From Ceratobasidium sp. AG-K (taxonomy: Eukaryota; Basidiomycota; Agaricomycetes; Cantharellales; Ceratobasidiaceae): a stretch of 64,000 nt of DNA. A model generated the notes under the pieces. The model was not told the origin of the DNA, did not search any database, and saw only the letters and a list, made by a program, of their open reading frames with translations. Positions within the stretch are counted from its first letter, which is position 1. The number at the start of each line of letters is the position of its first letter. The DNA is taken from assembly GCA_037039685.1 (NCBI GenBank), contig JAWNGF010000006.1, positions 806,001 to 870,000 on the forward strand, given 5' to 3'. This document shows, one piece after another, positions 11,904 through 23,813 of the stretch. Both the position numbers and the translations under genes were made by a program.

Positions 11904-12460
11904 TGGCCTAAGATTCAAGAAAGAAGATGCAAGTCGAGTAGTCTTGGGTGCAAGTAAAATCCCACCACCAACAACAGTAATAGTGAGGATAGTCTGTCGG
12001 CGGATCGGACGCTGCCTAAGCACTGTCCAAGAACGTGTTAACATCTTATCACGTGACTCGCGGATCCGCCGCGGAAGATCATGCGCGGATACAGTCAGGT
12101 GGATCCATGGGGGTGTCAAACTCACATTAATAGGGCTCAATACCCCGTGCGAACTTGAGCACAGGCATTTTTACCACGCGCAAGGGTCATGTTTTGCCTG
12201 CACCGGCGCTTAGGGTCCACCCCTGCCCCCATGGTCGGCATGGTGTCGACTTTTTGAGTTTCGAGACCTTGTGGTTTAACCAGTCTCTCTACGAAAAGAA
12301 GACAAATGTGGAGGGAGATTAGTATTCATGGTAATTCCGTGGGAATCCAATTAATCTATATATTTATTGCACGTGCGACTTCGGGCGGTACAGTTACATG
12401 CTAGGTCTCACTTCCGATAATGTATGCGAATGGCAGTACCGGCGTATTTCACGGATATCC
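11904..12460. other. Intergenic region
   Basis: This is upstream of M3 copy B and downstream of the P450 relic. Frames on both strands at 11,881-12,213 are antisense to each other and show no motif. A promoter for copy B is expected here. Confidence 0.45.
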
Positions 12461-13320
12461 TTATACTCCCGCATCAATAAGCCTGGCATGTTTCTCCGAG
12501 CGCAGATTCAATTTAAGCTTGGAGGGTTTGGAGTGACTGAAGCGATGGAGCCATCAGATCTAGCGGACACGGTGTCAATTAACGGGGTCTGCTACTTACT
12601 ATAGCATTATGTTATCACAGCCAACCTCGGGTCTCACTGCCTTTCCAATGATATCCTTTGCCTTTCCAAAACTAAATGTTGCAAGTATAGAAGCAACCAG
12701 AATAAAAACTGAAGATTCAGCGTAATGGATTCTGGGACACATTCCGTAGCGTACATGAGCTGAGGTTTTTTTTTCAGCAGTAGGATGATACTAGTCACAT
12801 ACCGACGGCCGAAACCAAACACAAGACAAGGTGGGACAGAAGGATCAAGGAATCAATCCGGGTCAAATCGCTCTGGGTCCTGGTAATATCTTTGATCTCT
12901 TTTCATTGCCCCAAACGAAATTTGAGCGAGCACATACACTTACTAAGAGTAACCTCACCATATGTTCCCCAACTTAACTCACAGCTAGCTCCTTTATTCA
13001 ACGGATAGAACAGAGATTGTACTTACACTACTGCACCCTTCGGAAACGTATATTGGTAGATGTCGCCCTCAATGCACGCATGAGGTGCACCTTTAGTCTC
13101 GTTTAAGCACGTTTGATAATTTCAGTATGGCTTCTTACCCGTTGGAAGAACAGGAGACCACCTCATTACCACCAGTACAACCCGGTTAACGTACGGTAGC
13201 CGGGGTCGATCTTCAATCACTGGGAGTCGGTCTCTCCCAATGGCCGTATCAATTTCTTCTTGCGCTTTAGCTTGTATCTCTGGGCAAAGGATCAAAGCCA
13301 GAGCCAATATCACTGTGGAC
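12461..13320 (-). pseudogene. Cytochrome P450 relic (C-terminal half)
   Basis: Exon pieces match the adjacent intact P450 block by block. They are ILALALILCPEIQAKAQEEI (I-helix side), NRVVLVVMRW (K-helix), the meander block YYQDPERFDPD, FGFGRR, a heme exon reading MCPRIHYA, and a last exon HSKPSKLKLNLRSEKHARL ending at TAA 12461-12463. Several lesions show that it is dead. A TGA stands at 12853-12855 where the paralogue has CGA (D*FLD versus DRFLD). The K-helix ExxR glutamate is replaced by valine. The splice acceptor before the heme exon is ACG instead of CAG. The whole N-terminal half is missing, with homology ending at a TCCGGA-rich insertion. It most likely arose by tandem duplication of the neighbour. 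Confidence 0.8.
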
Positions 13321-13600
13321 CCCGCACTTTCGGACCGTCCGGACCCGGACCCCCGGATGGACAAAAAATCCGGAGCCAACTCAGCAAAAATGCAAAATGC
13401 TGGGGAGCGCTCCGTAGCAATTTCGTTTTTACTGAGAAGTCCTGCCAATGTCTGTTGGCGGACTTCCGGATTCCATATCCGGACCCCCGGACGAGCCGAC
13501 TTACCTCCGGATCCCCGACCTTACTTCCGGATGTAATCGTTACCCTCGGACGGGTCTTTGGTGATCGGTTGGCCACTCCCAGATTATCCGGACGTTTCGA
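13312..13600. repeat. TCCGGA-rich module breaking the P450 relic
   Basis: The hexamer TCCGGA occurs about seven times within roughly 270 bases, and CCGGACCC strings are clustered. The block begins exactly where homology to the intact P450 stops. It contains GGGGAGCGCTCC, resembling the GC-rich foldback near 2,040. No coding function is apparent. A degenerate MITE or foldback insertion is the favoured reading, although clear terminal repeats were not resolved. Confidence 0.4.
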
Positions 13601-14280
13601 GGGATTCAATTGATCGGAGTGTAGACTAATTATATAGGCATCTGCCAATGTAATTACATACTCAGCAAAAACTTCACGTGCTGGTAAGGGCTCGTTTATG
13701 CAAACGAGGCCTTACGTGCCCAAATTAGCACTGCGGTTTTCGTTGAGTAGTTTGTAATGATAGAAAGGCATTATATCAGCCTACTGGTGATAAAATTACA
13801 ATAAATGAAGTAACGAGATAAATCTTCACGCACCTTGCGTTTACTCAGCGCCCGGGCTCCAATGGATAATCTACCACTTGTTCCCATCGCGAACGCGCCC
13901 GACAGCAGACTTTATGTGATGACCGATGAGTCCCCCAAGGGTCGTTGCACGGGCTTCCGTGCAGTGATAGGCGAGCAAACGGCTTTCCTTGAGAAACCGA
14001 GCTCGTGGAAGCGACCTAAATCTGCACGACCACCACGAGCTGCACCACGATCCAAGATAGGGACGTTTCTCAGAAAAAGCAATTTTTCGGCATCGTCGTC
14101 GCGCCCGCTTGAGGTGAGCAAATCGTGAAGGTCATGTTCATCGGGAAAGCGTCTGGTTTATATGACCAGCGCAGCCAATAATTATTACCTGTAGGACATA
14201 GAACACAGGTTTGAGGACAAACTCCCATTCGTAAATATCGTATTTAAGTGAAAATTTCAGTACAATGGAATCAACGTAAT
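13601..14280. other. Intergenic region between P450 copies
   Basis: This contains a minus-strand open frame at 13912-14121 (SSGRDDDAEKLLFLRNVPIL...) that reads like coding sequence of some gene fragment. It has no recognised family and ends without exon partners. Its GC content is higher than the surrounding AT-rich sequence. It may be debris of the duplicated region. Confidence 0.35.
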
Positions 14281-16508
14281 TCAGCTTTGTGCTCCCGCTT
14301 CAACAAGTTTCGCATGATGCTCCGAGCGCAAGGTCAACTTGAGACTGAATGGTTTGGGGTGACTTAGATCCAAGTTAGATGAGACAACAAGAGTTTAAAA
14401 AAAAGCAAGCCCTCACAATATCATCAGGTTATCGCACTCCAACTTGGGTATTACTGGCTCCCCGTTCCCACCCGTCGCTGTTCCAAAACTAAAGGTTGCA
14501 AGGATAGAAGCGACGAGGATAAAAACCGATGATCCAGCGAAATGCATACCGGGACACATCCTGTGGTGTATATATATTTTAGATACCCATTCCTAACGTT
14601 CCAAATAACGATAATTACATACCGACGACCGAAGCCAAACACAGGGCAAGGTGGTGTGGAAGGATCGAGAAACCGATCAGGGTCGAATCGCTCTGGGTCT
14701 TTGTAGTGCCTTTCATCTCTGCTCATCGCCCTGAAAGTAGAATTGAAACAGGTATTCAAATGCACGAAAAATGTCGCCGTACCAAATGTTTCCCATCCTG
14801 ATGGAGACTACCAGTCAGTTTTCCAAGATAGGAGAAAGAAAATGGAAGGAATTTTTAATTTCGTGTGCTTACACTAATGCGCCCTTGGGGATTGTATACC
14901 CCTGGTAAGTATCATCCTGTGTACACACATGTGGCACACCTATCATATTCTTAACAGGGTTATCTTAAACACTTGGATCTAGCTTGCCTACCTGTAGGGG
15001 CAATGGGACACCACCTCATGATTTCCTGTATGAGCCGGTTGATGTATGGTAATTGAGGTTGGTCCTCAGCCACCGGAAGTCGGTCTCTTCCGATAACCTC
15101 ATCAATTTCTTTTTGCGCTTTGGTTTGTACTTCTGGGTTTAGGATCATAGCCAGAGCTACAACCAAGAAGACATTGGCGGACTAAGGAAGAGTTAAGGAC
15201 ATTAACTATATATAATGACAGGAATGTATGCTGACCGTATCAACGCCGCCTAAGATGAGTTTGACATCGTTAGCAGGAGGAAGCTAAGCGTATGTCACCT
15301 TACAACGCACCTGCGTATAGAGTGAAAGCAATATGGCTAACATAATCATCCGTCTCGTCCACTGATAACCCCAGCTGGGAACTATGATTAATCATAGATG
15401 CAACTATTGACTTAGAGGCGTCGTCATCTCCCATAGTCTAAGGGCGCCGGTTAACTCCGGCAGGAACCAGTATCTGCGACGTACAATGCGGGACTTGGTC
15501 CAATCGTATGAGTCCTTTATGACGTTTTTTTTCCAACCAGTGCCAGGTAACCAGTCAGGAGCGTGTCGCAAGGATGGAAACAAGTTGACTAGGAAATCTG
15601 TTCATTTCGGCGAAGCTAATGTGGTCAGCGAAGTTATAGTGGTCGGATTAAGTATGACCACACACTTGTAGGCATTCCTGCTTCAATTATCCTATCCAAT
15701 ATCTTGTGCATCTCACTGAGAAATGGGTCATCTGTACGTTCTAAACGATAGCCGTATATCGAGCGCGCCAGCGTCTTGCCCAAAGCCCTGAAATCACAAG
15801 TGCTGACGTTAGGGTTTGCTATCACGACTAACCGCACAATGATACTCACAGAGAGAACTCGGCAAACAGTTCTTCAGAGAATTCTAATTTGTGGGCCGAT
15901 TGAGCAAGTCTGAACAAAAGGCTCCGTGTCTCCTTTTCCTGTGAATCTTTAAAAGCTTTTACCGCATTTTGGTTGAGCCAAGGGTGCATGAGTCGACGAT
16001 TCTTTCTCCAGCGATCGTTGTATGGAAGCAAGCTGGTAAGTCGCCCCAAGTCGACTCTAAAACGAGTCTAAGCAATCGTATGGTATGTGCGAAGGTGGGC
16101 TTACAGGGAGGGATCAGTGAGCATCGATGACAGAACCCGGTCCGAGTATATGTTAGATCGTTTTTCGAGCAGATTGGTTGCATCTTCGACGGAGTTGAGT
16201 CCTATGATTACTGTACCAAGTACCGAGAGAGAGAACATGTCCGCTACAATGCCAGATGGTCTCAATGCAAATCATGAGCCACATGCTCGTTGACTCTCGC
16301 TATTTAACTCCTTTCCTAACTCAATAAACCCAATATGTAGGTTCCCCGTTGGCATAGACAACAAGTTGCCAATCAGTGGGTAGGATTTAGGGCTTGGTGG
16401 CAAGGTAGTCTCTGCGGCGGTGTGTCGTTTCCACAGATGAATTGCCAGAGTAGCGCCAGCGGCGGCTCCAATGGCAATAAGAATGCTCCTATAGTCAGTC
16501 GTGGACAT
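14281..16508 (-). CDS. Cytochrome P450 monooxygenase
   Basis: This heme enzyme uses O2 and NADPH-derived electrons to oxidise organic substrates and is probably anchored in the endoplasmic reticulum. Start MSTTDYRS at 16508 is followed by a membrane anchor (ILIAIGAAAGATLAIHLW) and a proline-rich hinge LPPSPKSYPLIGNL. Further exons give RWRKNRRLMHPWL (C-helix), an I-helix AGGVDTSA assembled over two introns, a K-helix EIMR, the meander ERFDPDRF and the heme loop. The loop is split by an intron: FGFGRR, then MCPGMHFAG with the cysteine ligand. The final exon HPKPFSLKLTLRSEHHAKL ends at TGA 14281-14283. No internal lesion was found in about a dozen exons. A decayed paralogue lies immediately downstream. 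Substrate and CYP family cannot be assigned from this alone. Confidence 0.88.
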
Positions 16509-17886
16509 GTTCAATAGTGTGTGGAGGAGAAGCTGAGGGGCTAAAGCCACGCGGTTAAGCTTGTCAGAGGCTACAGGCATCCTGTGCCTTACTATAATGG
16601 CTTGGCGTTTTGGTTCCTGTCCGCATCAGATTATCTTGCTTGCATGGTCTCTACAATCCGGAATGAAAACGTCTGATTTGACAGAAATCTATACTTATTG
16701 ACCGTTGTTGATACCATAGCTTAATTTCTTTCTATTGTGCGGCTAATATGGGAACCTAGGTTACGGGCGCAGACCAGAAGTCTCGCACTGGTCAACTAAT
16801 CAAGTATCAAAGTTAGCGTGCGTAACTTCATGGCCATCACGCTGGTGGGTTGTGCCTTGATAGAGTACTATATTATGCTGCTGGGTCCGTGTTGGCATCA
16901 AAGATTTGGCTGGGATAGATATATATGTGTACATAATATCATGGGTATAAACTATACACGGGATATGTGATATTTTGAATGCGAGTTCAGGTATCGGTAT
17001 TGGTGTGAGGGTTTCCCGTGCAGCGAGTGCGCGGGTGTGTGTCGGGGCCTTGGGACACGTGTACGACTTGAGGACCGGGTGGCTCCTAAGTTAACTCCGG
17101 GACGAGCAACCCACACACGTGGTAATCGCTAGTAGGAATAAACATAGCTTTGGGGTGAACTTCCTTGACGCAATCATTTTGTAGGAGTATATATGCGCAT
17201 TAATTGCATTGTCTCCTTTTCTTCATATTTCACCCACTACTTGCTCAATCTAAACCACACTATATGTCTGCCTCGCAGTACAATTGCCGCTTGTGTGCAT
17301 TTATCTATCTCTCGGGGTCCACAGGCCTTGCACCAAGGTTCAATTGAGACACCGATTTCAGGGAGCGCTGTGTGAGCGGAACGCGGACGCAGGGAATGCC
17401 GAGGCTTAGAGAGATCGGCCGGCGACTTGCCAACTAACTCGGATTCCGAAATGAGTGTCTAACTACGTACATGAACAGACGGTTTATATAGTAGTTGGGA
17501 ACGGGGACTGTAAATGGGATGTGAAATGAATGTGTCTAGCAGGATAGGAATGCGAGAACGGAAAGGATTGACATGAACATGAGATAGAATGTAAAGACAA
17601 GCTAATGATCGACATGGCGGCTGTGCCGGGGTGTGAGATAAGCGCGTGCGGACCTCACACGCTGACTAAGCAAGGTCTGTGCCCCGAAAGCGGCGCTCAT
17701 CTAGTTCAGGATCAGCAGCGAAAAGGAAAAGAGGCAAAACAACTGTATTAGAGCGTCGTATATCTGGTGGGTACACTTTGTGTCTGCAGGCGCATACACC
17801 CAGAAGTTACTCTTCCTCAAGGCGGCGCCGCCGACTAATGTGGAAGGACAACTCAAGCAAATCCGTCGGTTCTCTTTTGGGCTCCT

Positions 17887-18003
17887 GAGCGCCGATTTGC
17901 TTGTGCGTGCTCGCTTGGGTATAGGAGCACCAATTGCACAGCCACTCAGGTGCTCCTAAGTGCTCCTTTACCCAAGCGAGCACGTATGAGCAAACCGGCG
18001 CTC
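17887..18003. repeat. Foldback element with 43-base arms
   Basis: The left arm 17887-17929 (starts GAGCGCCGATTTGCTTG) pairs with the right arm 17960-18003 (ends GAGCAAACCGGCGCTC). A few mismatches flank the shared core GTGCTCGCTTGGGTA/TACCCAAGCGAGCAC. The 30-base loop repeats GGTGCTCCTAAG. This is the layout of a non-autonomous foldback or MITE. No transposase or clear target duplication is visible. Confidence 0.6.
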
Positions 18004-18440
18004 GTTAGCGTCAGAGGATTTTGGTGACGAATCTCCTTTATGTGCTCACTCGTATGGCTCTATTTGAAAAGAGTGTAAGTCTTTTGCTGATGGAAACCAA
18101 TACATTGTGTTCTTAAGAGGTAACCAAGGCGTCGCCGTGCCTAGAGTCACGCGGTTCACTTCCCAAATAGGGAGCCATTCTGTGTGATCATTGACGATAA
18201 AGTCAACTGTAAGGTACACTGGTGGGAGTTATGCAACGGTGCCGATAATATATCCAGACACCTCCATGGCGGAGTGCAAGCGTAGAGGGGGGCAGTGAAC
18301 ACGTGCGGTTAATAAACATGGTCTTTATCATCCGAATACTCCGCCCTTCTGGGTGTTGAATATTCAGTCTTATACGTGTATATATGCGTATCACGTGATA
18401 GTGTTCCACATGGACTTGCGCTTCGGGGAAATTTTATCCT

Positions 18441-18598
18441 CAGTTCTCTACTCTCAAGTAGCACGAGCTGGGGTATAGTCTAGATTTTATCTTTTATATT
18501 CTTTTGCTTATATTACCTGTAGTTACATCGATTTCCAGGTATATACATGCACAGTTCTCTACTCTCAAGTAGCACGAGCTGAGTTACATCGATTTCCA
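18441..18598. repeat. Duplicated two-part direct repeat
   Basis: A 30-base module starting CAGTTCTCTACTCTCAAGT occurs at 18441-18470 and 18552-18581. A 17-base module AGTTACATCGATTTCCA occurs at 18521-18537 and 18582-18598. In the second copy the modules abut, whereas in the first they are 50 bases apart. Confidence 0.65.
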
Positions 18599-20167
18599 CT
18601 CGGCACTGCGCATATCACAATACTGGGACCCGCCCACAAAACTTGTAGGTTGATGACCTGGTCGTCTCACAACGGGTACTACTAGCCACCGGTAAACACG
18701 CAGGCCCCAAGTACGGAGGACCATCAGACATGGTATTTCTACCGCTCAATTTCGTTCACAGCGCATTATTCCCTTACCACCTTGAGGAGTGCTAGGTCTC
18801 ATAACAACAGCTTTGCCGGCACCGTACCGATGTCGCGAGGAAAAGCTGTGCCTAACGTATGCGTATCGCATCTTGCATGAAACCCACTCAACCGACCGAA
18901 ACACTGTTTGCTGAAACGGGCTGTATAGTGCTCTAAGGATGGCTTTGCAAACGGAAATAGGCGATGGGCAGCGGAGTCATCGGAGACGTCCATTCGAGTC
19001 TTGGACGCAGGGTTCTTGACGCGCCAGGCTTAGCACTCCAAGAGACGACCACTATTGGTTTTGCGCTCGGATTCACTTTCCCGCCCACCTTCCTTTCCCA
19101 TTCACTGCTCATCGCCCGGTTTGGCCGCCGGACTTGCAAGCCCTGCTCACGTCTTGGCTCCCTGACTTCCTCCCCATCTCCCACCTTCGGGTTTCCCATT
19201 AAATTGGTACATTTCCCCCATGTATGCACTGCCTCGGGACGTATATATACGCACCAGGCCCGTAGCAACACAGCATGGAACACCGAAGGCTAAGGTTCAC
19301 ACCTTGATTCAAGCCAAAAAAAATGAGCGCACGCTCGAACGGCCGTGGCACAGACGACATTATCAACACGTCAGGCAAATAACATCATGAACAGCTAGGC
19401 ACCGTGACTCCGAAAACATACCTGATAAATCAGCCACGAGGTTCTAATCGGCGAGTAGGTGGCTATTACGGTACCAACCTTTCATTGAGGAAGTGTCTTT
19501 GCTATCCGTTCCGTTCAAGATCCAGATCACTAGCCTCGGAGCTTGAGTGTCATGCCCGTACTGGACGGCTCACGCGTGCCCTGCTCTAATAATATCGATA
19601 TGCTGAACTTACCAATACTCCAGCATATACATAATAAGTCAAATTACAATGCGTCCTTTCTTCGCTTCGGGTCTATATGGTTCCATAATTAACATTCATG
19701 TACCGGCATCAATCGATCCGAACAGACAACGTGGAGAACCATAAATTAAATGTTTGAGACGGAACAAAGGCGTCAGCACCACCAATTTGACTCATCATTT
19801 CAATCGGCATTGTCCGTCGAGTACCCTCGTTCACAATTATGGCGCTGCCTAAACCTTAAGCTGGGGTTAAGCCCTTGTAATCTATACGTCACATTCGTCG
19901 GATAACTTTGTGTAGTTCATCGTGGTACGTCAGAGAAGAAATGAGTGGCTGAAATATGATTTATTCAAGGGATATGCAAGGCGGACCGGGTGGATCCCCA
20001 AAGTTGAACCCTGGAATTTGGGGTTTATAAGTCGTAGGCTTTGCGAGGTTCTACCCATCATCGAAACCCATCCAGCTCTCCACTGGTATGACCACTCTCC
20101 TTTCTCCTTCGCCATTCCCACTGACCTAATCTTTGTCCAGTTATTAGCCTATCGCATATAGCCCACG

Positions 20168-21379
20168 ATGCCTACCAATTACGATATTTTCCAGCAAGTC
20201 TATCAGCTTTCAATGGCTTCCAACATGGTGCGGGGCTGTACAGGTTCCGCCGAGCAGCTTCAAAAGAAGATATCCGACGCCCTCCCAGGTGTGATGGACA
20301 AATATGCCGGCCCAGGATGGGAGGTCGCCTGGGGTCCGGCTGTCTGGAAGCACGAAGGCTCGACTGACGACATGCCGCCCGATAACGTTTGGTTCGTCGC
20401 CAAGAACTCCTCTGTCAAGTGCGAGGACGGTTCGACCGCTCCTGTCTATGTCGTCGCTATTGCCGCCACTGCCGGAGACAAGATCGGCGGAAGCTACGAT
20501 TGGACGCACGAGAACTTTGGCGTGAATGAAACGGTCGATTTCAACGACTGGATCGAGCAGGGCATCACGAATCCTCCGAAGCCCTGGACTCCCGCCATTC
20601 AGCTTCCCAAACCACTCACGGCACGGGGCACTACCAATGCCGTATTCACTCTTGCCAATTCGCCGCCTGTTGGCGCCTCGCAGCCTCTCCACGATTTCCT
20701 CAAAAACGGCTCCGTCCCCGACGGCGCAAAGGTCATTTTCACCGGGCAGAGTCTCGGAGGCGCTTTATCCCCCACGCTCGCTCTTACTTTGAAGCAGGCA
20801 GGGTGTCTCGACAAGTTCAGCCAGGCACTCGTCTACGGCTCTGCCGGAGCTTCCCCCGGTAACGCCAAATTCGCCGAGCTGTTCAGCCAATGTTTCCCCC
20901 CTGTTGGCGACCGCTCAACCTATAAATTCTGGAACCTGAATCTCGTCAACGTGCTCGATCCTGTCCCCAACGCGTGGTGCCGCATCAAATCCTCTCCCCT
21001 CCACCTCGGCCGAATCCCCACGCTGTACGGACAGCTCCCTCTCATTCCTCACGCAAAACTCGCTATAGGCGTCAATTGGATGAGGAACAAGGCCGCTGTG
21101 TCCATGGTTCGGTATCAACCTCTAGACCACGCTGAATTCCCTGGCATTACTCCCGTCCAACCACCAACAACTCTGGAGGAGTATAGTATAGAATCCGCCA
21201 AGCAACATATGTCAGCGTACCATCGATATGTACTCGGATCGACCGATATTCCGCCTGCGTTGGCCCCGACCAGTCCTGAAGAGGAACTTTATTTGTCTAC
21301 GCCCGTCCTCGGTTGTTTGCAGGCTAGCGCAAAGGGACGTGTCCCTGAGGTTCCCGAGGTCCCCGATGAGGATGACTAG
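20168..21379 (+). CDS. Class 3 lipase-like alpha/beta hydrolase
   Basis: A single uninterrupted frame of 403 codons, unusual among the intron-rich neighbours, begins with MPTNYDIFQQ and ends at TAG 21377-21379. The nucleophile elbow is IFTGQSLGGAL, with Ser195 in GQSLG. Candidate acid and base residues of the triad are Asp264 (NVLDPVP) and His347 or His352 (KQHMSAYHRY). A lid-like proline-rich stretch precedes the elbow. No signal peptide is seen at this start, so the protein may be intracellular; an upstream exon cannot be ruled out. The acidic tail (PEVPEVPDEDD) is low complexity. Expected activity is hydrolysis of acylglycerols or other esters. Substrate is unknown. Confidence 0.85.
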   Translation: MPTNYDIFQQVYQLSMASNMVRGCTGSAEQLQKKISDALPGVMDKYAGPGWEVAWGPAVWKHEGSTDDMPPDNVWFVAKNSSVKCEDGSTAPVYVVAIAATAGDKIGGSYDWTHENFGVNETVDFNDWIEQGITNPPKPWTPAIQLPKPLTARGTTNAVFTLANSPPVGASQPLHDFLKNGSVPDGAKVIFTGQSLGGALSPTLALTLKQAGCLDKFSQALVYGSAGASPGNAKFAELFSQCFPPVGDRSTYKFWNLNLVNVLDPVPNAWCRIKSSPLHLGRIPTLYGQLPLIPHAKLAIGVNWMRNKAAVSMVRYQPLDHAEFPGITPVQPPTTLEEYSIESAKQHMSAYHRYVLGSTDIPPALAPTSPEEELYLSTPVLGCLQASAKGRVPEVPEVPDEDD

Positions 21380-21703
21380 ATGGGACTGGAGTATAAGCAT
21401 GCCTTGTATCTTACTGTGAAACAGAATTGTAGTTTTTTTGTGAAAGTTTTATTTGTAGGTGGCGTTTGTTTATCCTCGAGAACTCTGCGTGACATAATGC
21501 CCAATGGGGAGGAGCTATTATAAGCCCTTCCTTACACATAGCGGAAGATACTATATGCTGCACGGTCTTGAATCCAAGGCAATGTCCGATGGGCAGAGAC
21601 GGCGCTAATTTCATCTCGGTAATGCAGTTTTAGGTTTGAATTTGTCATACGATGACCAAATGACGCTCCGAGCCACAAATCACGTGCTCATCCCCTTTCT
21701 GCA
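21380..21703. other. Spacer between the lipase and DnaJ genes
   Basis: About 320 bases hold the lipase 3' end and the presumed promoter of the DnaJ gene. The minus-strand frame at 21411-21614 has no support. Confidence 0.5.
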
Positions 21704-23813
21704 ATGAGCGACTACGGAGTCCTTCCCTCACGCGCCCAAGTGCCACATGTACCATTTACCTGTACTCAATGTTCTACGCCCATCGAGTACTTGACTCCGA
21801 GTCCACCGCCCCCAGTTGGAACAGCGCTTCGAATAAGGTGTTATAAATGTTCCTCTATCATTACCCATCATGTCGGCCCGGCTCAAGGTCAAGCAAGTGA
21901 GTGCCGTGTAGTTATTAAAATTGGAGCAGCAAGCCAACACTATCCTTGAAGCTGCAAGCTCGAGTTCAAAGCCTTCGGGGGCAAACACTCCACAACCTCG
22001 GAAGCGGAAGATTGGCACCCAGGAACGTCCTCTCGAAACGGCGTATTATGAGATTCTAGGGGTGGAGGTTACGGCGACGAGCGACGAGATCAAGAAGGCG
22101 TATCGTGAGTTTCTTTCGAGGAACCAATTTAGGTGTGCTGACGTAGTTTAGGGCGATTGGCGATCAAGCACCACCCGGACAAGAATCGGGATGACCCCAG
22201 CGCCGAGGAAACAGTTCGTATACAATCACACCCACCCCAATACTATCTCTTATGCCAACCTCTACCTAGTTCAAGCAAATTTCCATCGCCTATCAAGTCC
22301 TCTCCGATCCCGACCTGCGGAAGAAATACAACGAATTTGGGTCTAAGGAGGGTACTCCGGATGTTGGATTTGTGCGTATTCCAGTTTCTTCGGGTTCCGT
22401 CGTGATTGTTAACCAACATCGGCTCGTACTAGGTCGATCCCGAGGAAATATTCTCCGCGATATTCGGTGGCGAACGATTTGTGCCCATCATTGGTCACAT
22501 TTCATTAGGAAAGGACATGAAGGATGCACTGCAGAATGAGGAGAGCGATAGTGAAGGTATGTGCACTCCTTTTATCCTCGCGTCCCACAACCTCGTGAAA
22601 TTTTCATTTGGACGAATATTGTGTGCAACTTGACGTCACCCGCTGACCCTCTTCTGACAGAACCGGCGGCCCCAATTCAACGAGACGCCAAAGGAAGGGA
22701 GATTCTATCCCCCGAAGAGCGGGCACGGCGCGAGGAGAAGCGTAGACGCAAGGAGGAGCGTGATCGACAAGTGGAGCTCTTGGTGTGGATAATTTTTTAT
22801 CGCCAATCTCATCTTGTTTGCTTATTGCAGGAATTTTGCAGAAATCCAAAGCGCGGGCTGAGCGCGTCTCGGTCCTGGTTACCGAACTTGCACGGAAACT
22901 GTCGATCTACACCGAGAGTGCGACGGGGCACCCTGCACAGGACGCCGATGTGGCGAATAGCTGGAGGCAGATATGTGAGATTGAGGCCAAGTGAGTGTTC
23001 TCACGGAAATCCCAGGGTTATCAGACCTATGCCGATACGTTTTGCTTACGTTTTTGCCAGTGAGCTCAAGTCCGAATCATATGGTGTTGACTTATTGAAC
23101 GCTATTGGATTGTCTATGTGGCCAAGGCCAAACATTATCTCGCGACGAACCAGACGTTCATGGGTGTTGGAGGATGGCTGCACAATATCCAGGGGAAATA
23201 TCACGTATTCAGCGAAACGTAAGTTGAATCTACCCAAAATTGTGGGCTTGCTGCTGATGGTTATGTGTTAGGGTGTCGACTGTACGATCAGGTCCGTTGA
23301 AATATCCTTTGTGGTCGTACGACTTGCTGATGATGGTTTAATTCTCTATCTTAGCCTTGGAGCTTAAGCAGGTGTTTGACCAGATTGCAGAGGCGGAAAA
23401 GACTGGTTTGAGCCCAGAGGAGAAGAAGAAATTGGAGGATCAGGCTGCCGAAAAGGTGCGTTTCCTTGCTGCCGCCCTCTATGAATTTCCAACACACCGT
23501 CGGCGGGCGGACAAACAAGCCCGCCGATTTCCGAGCCTCGAAGTTTGCTCATATTTGGCATCCATAGGGTCTGCGTGCGCTCTTCAAAGGCGCCAAACTC
23601 GAGATTGAATCTGTCCTTCGCGAAACATGCGACCGCGTCCTGTCCGACCCTACCCTCCAGTCCAGTAAACTCCACCTCCGGGCGGAAGCGCTGCAAATTT
23701 TGGGAGAAGCATATCTCAGCGTCAAGAAGGACGAAGGCGAGGCGAACGAGGAGGAGTATGTGCGTATCGAGACCAAGTCGAGTCGGGAGAGGGCTGCGAA
23801 TATGGGCATGTAG
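21704..23813 (+). CDS. DnaJ-domain co-chaperone with X-domain (Caj1/Djp1 type)
   Basis: Hsp40 proteins of this class stimulate Hsp70 ATPase. Yeast relatives act in peroxisomal import and plasma-membrane functions. The start MSDYGVLPSR gives an N-terminal segment with two CxxC pairs (CTQC, CYKC), like a zinc ribbon. An intron follows, then the J-domain. The J-domain is split by an intron before RLAIKHHPDKNRDD, which contains HPD. Next come SIAYQVLSDPDLRKKYNEFG and then IFSAIFGGERFVPIIGHISL. A charged helical linker (EERARREEKRRRKEERDRQ) precedes the X-domain (LLNAIGFVYVAKAKHYLA; GGWLHNIQGKYHV), ending in RERAANMGM and TAG 23811-23813. All exons join in frame with short introns. The first intron boundary is the least certain (about 37-47 bases). 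Confidence 0.88.

Larger units (their letters stand above)
16509..20167. other. Long intergenic region with small repeats
   Basis: About 3.6 kb lies between the P450 start and the lipase start. Scattered short frames (17,193; 17,679; 18,964; 19,404 and their complements) have no motifs or plausible exon partners. The clear structures are the inverted repeat at 17,887-18,003 and a duplicated 30-base plus 17-base module at 18,441-18,598. The promoters of the P450 and lipase genes should be at its two ends. Confidence 0.5.

Noticed and set aside
17679..17888. Lysine/arginine-rich small ORF
   Set aside because: Low-complexity frame ending at the foldback, with no support as a protein.
20210..20692. 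160-codon minus-strand frame opposite the lipase
   Set aside because: Shadow of the lipase coding strand.
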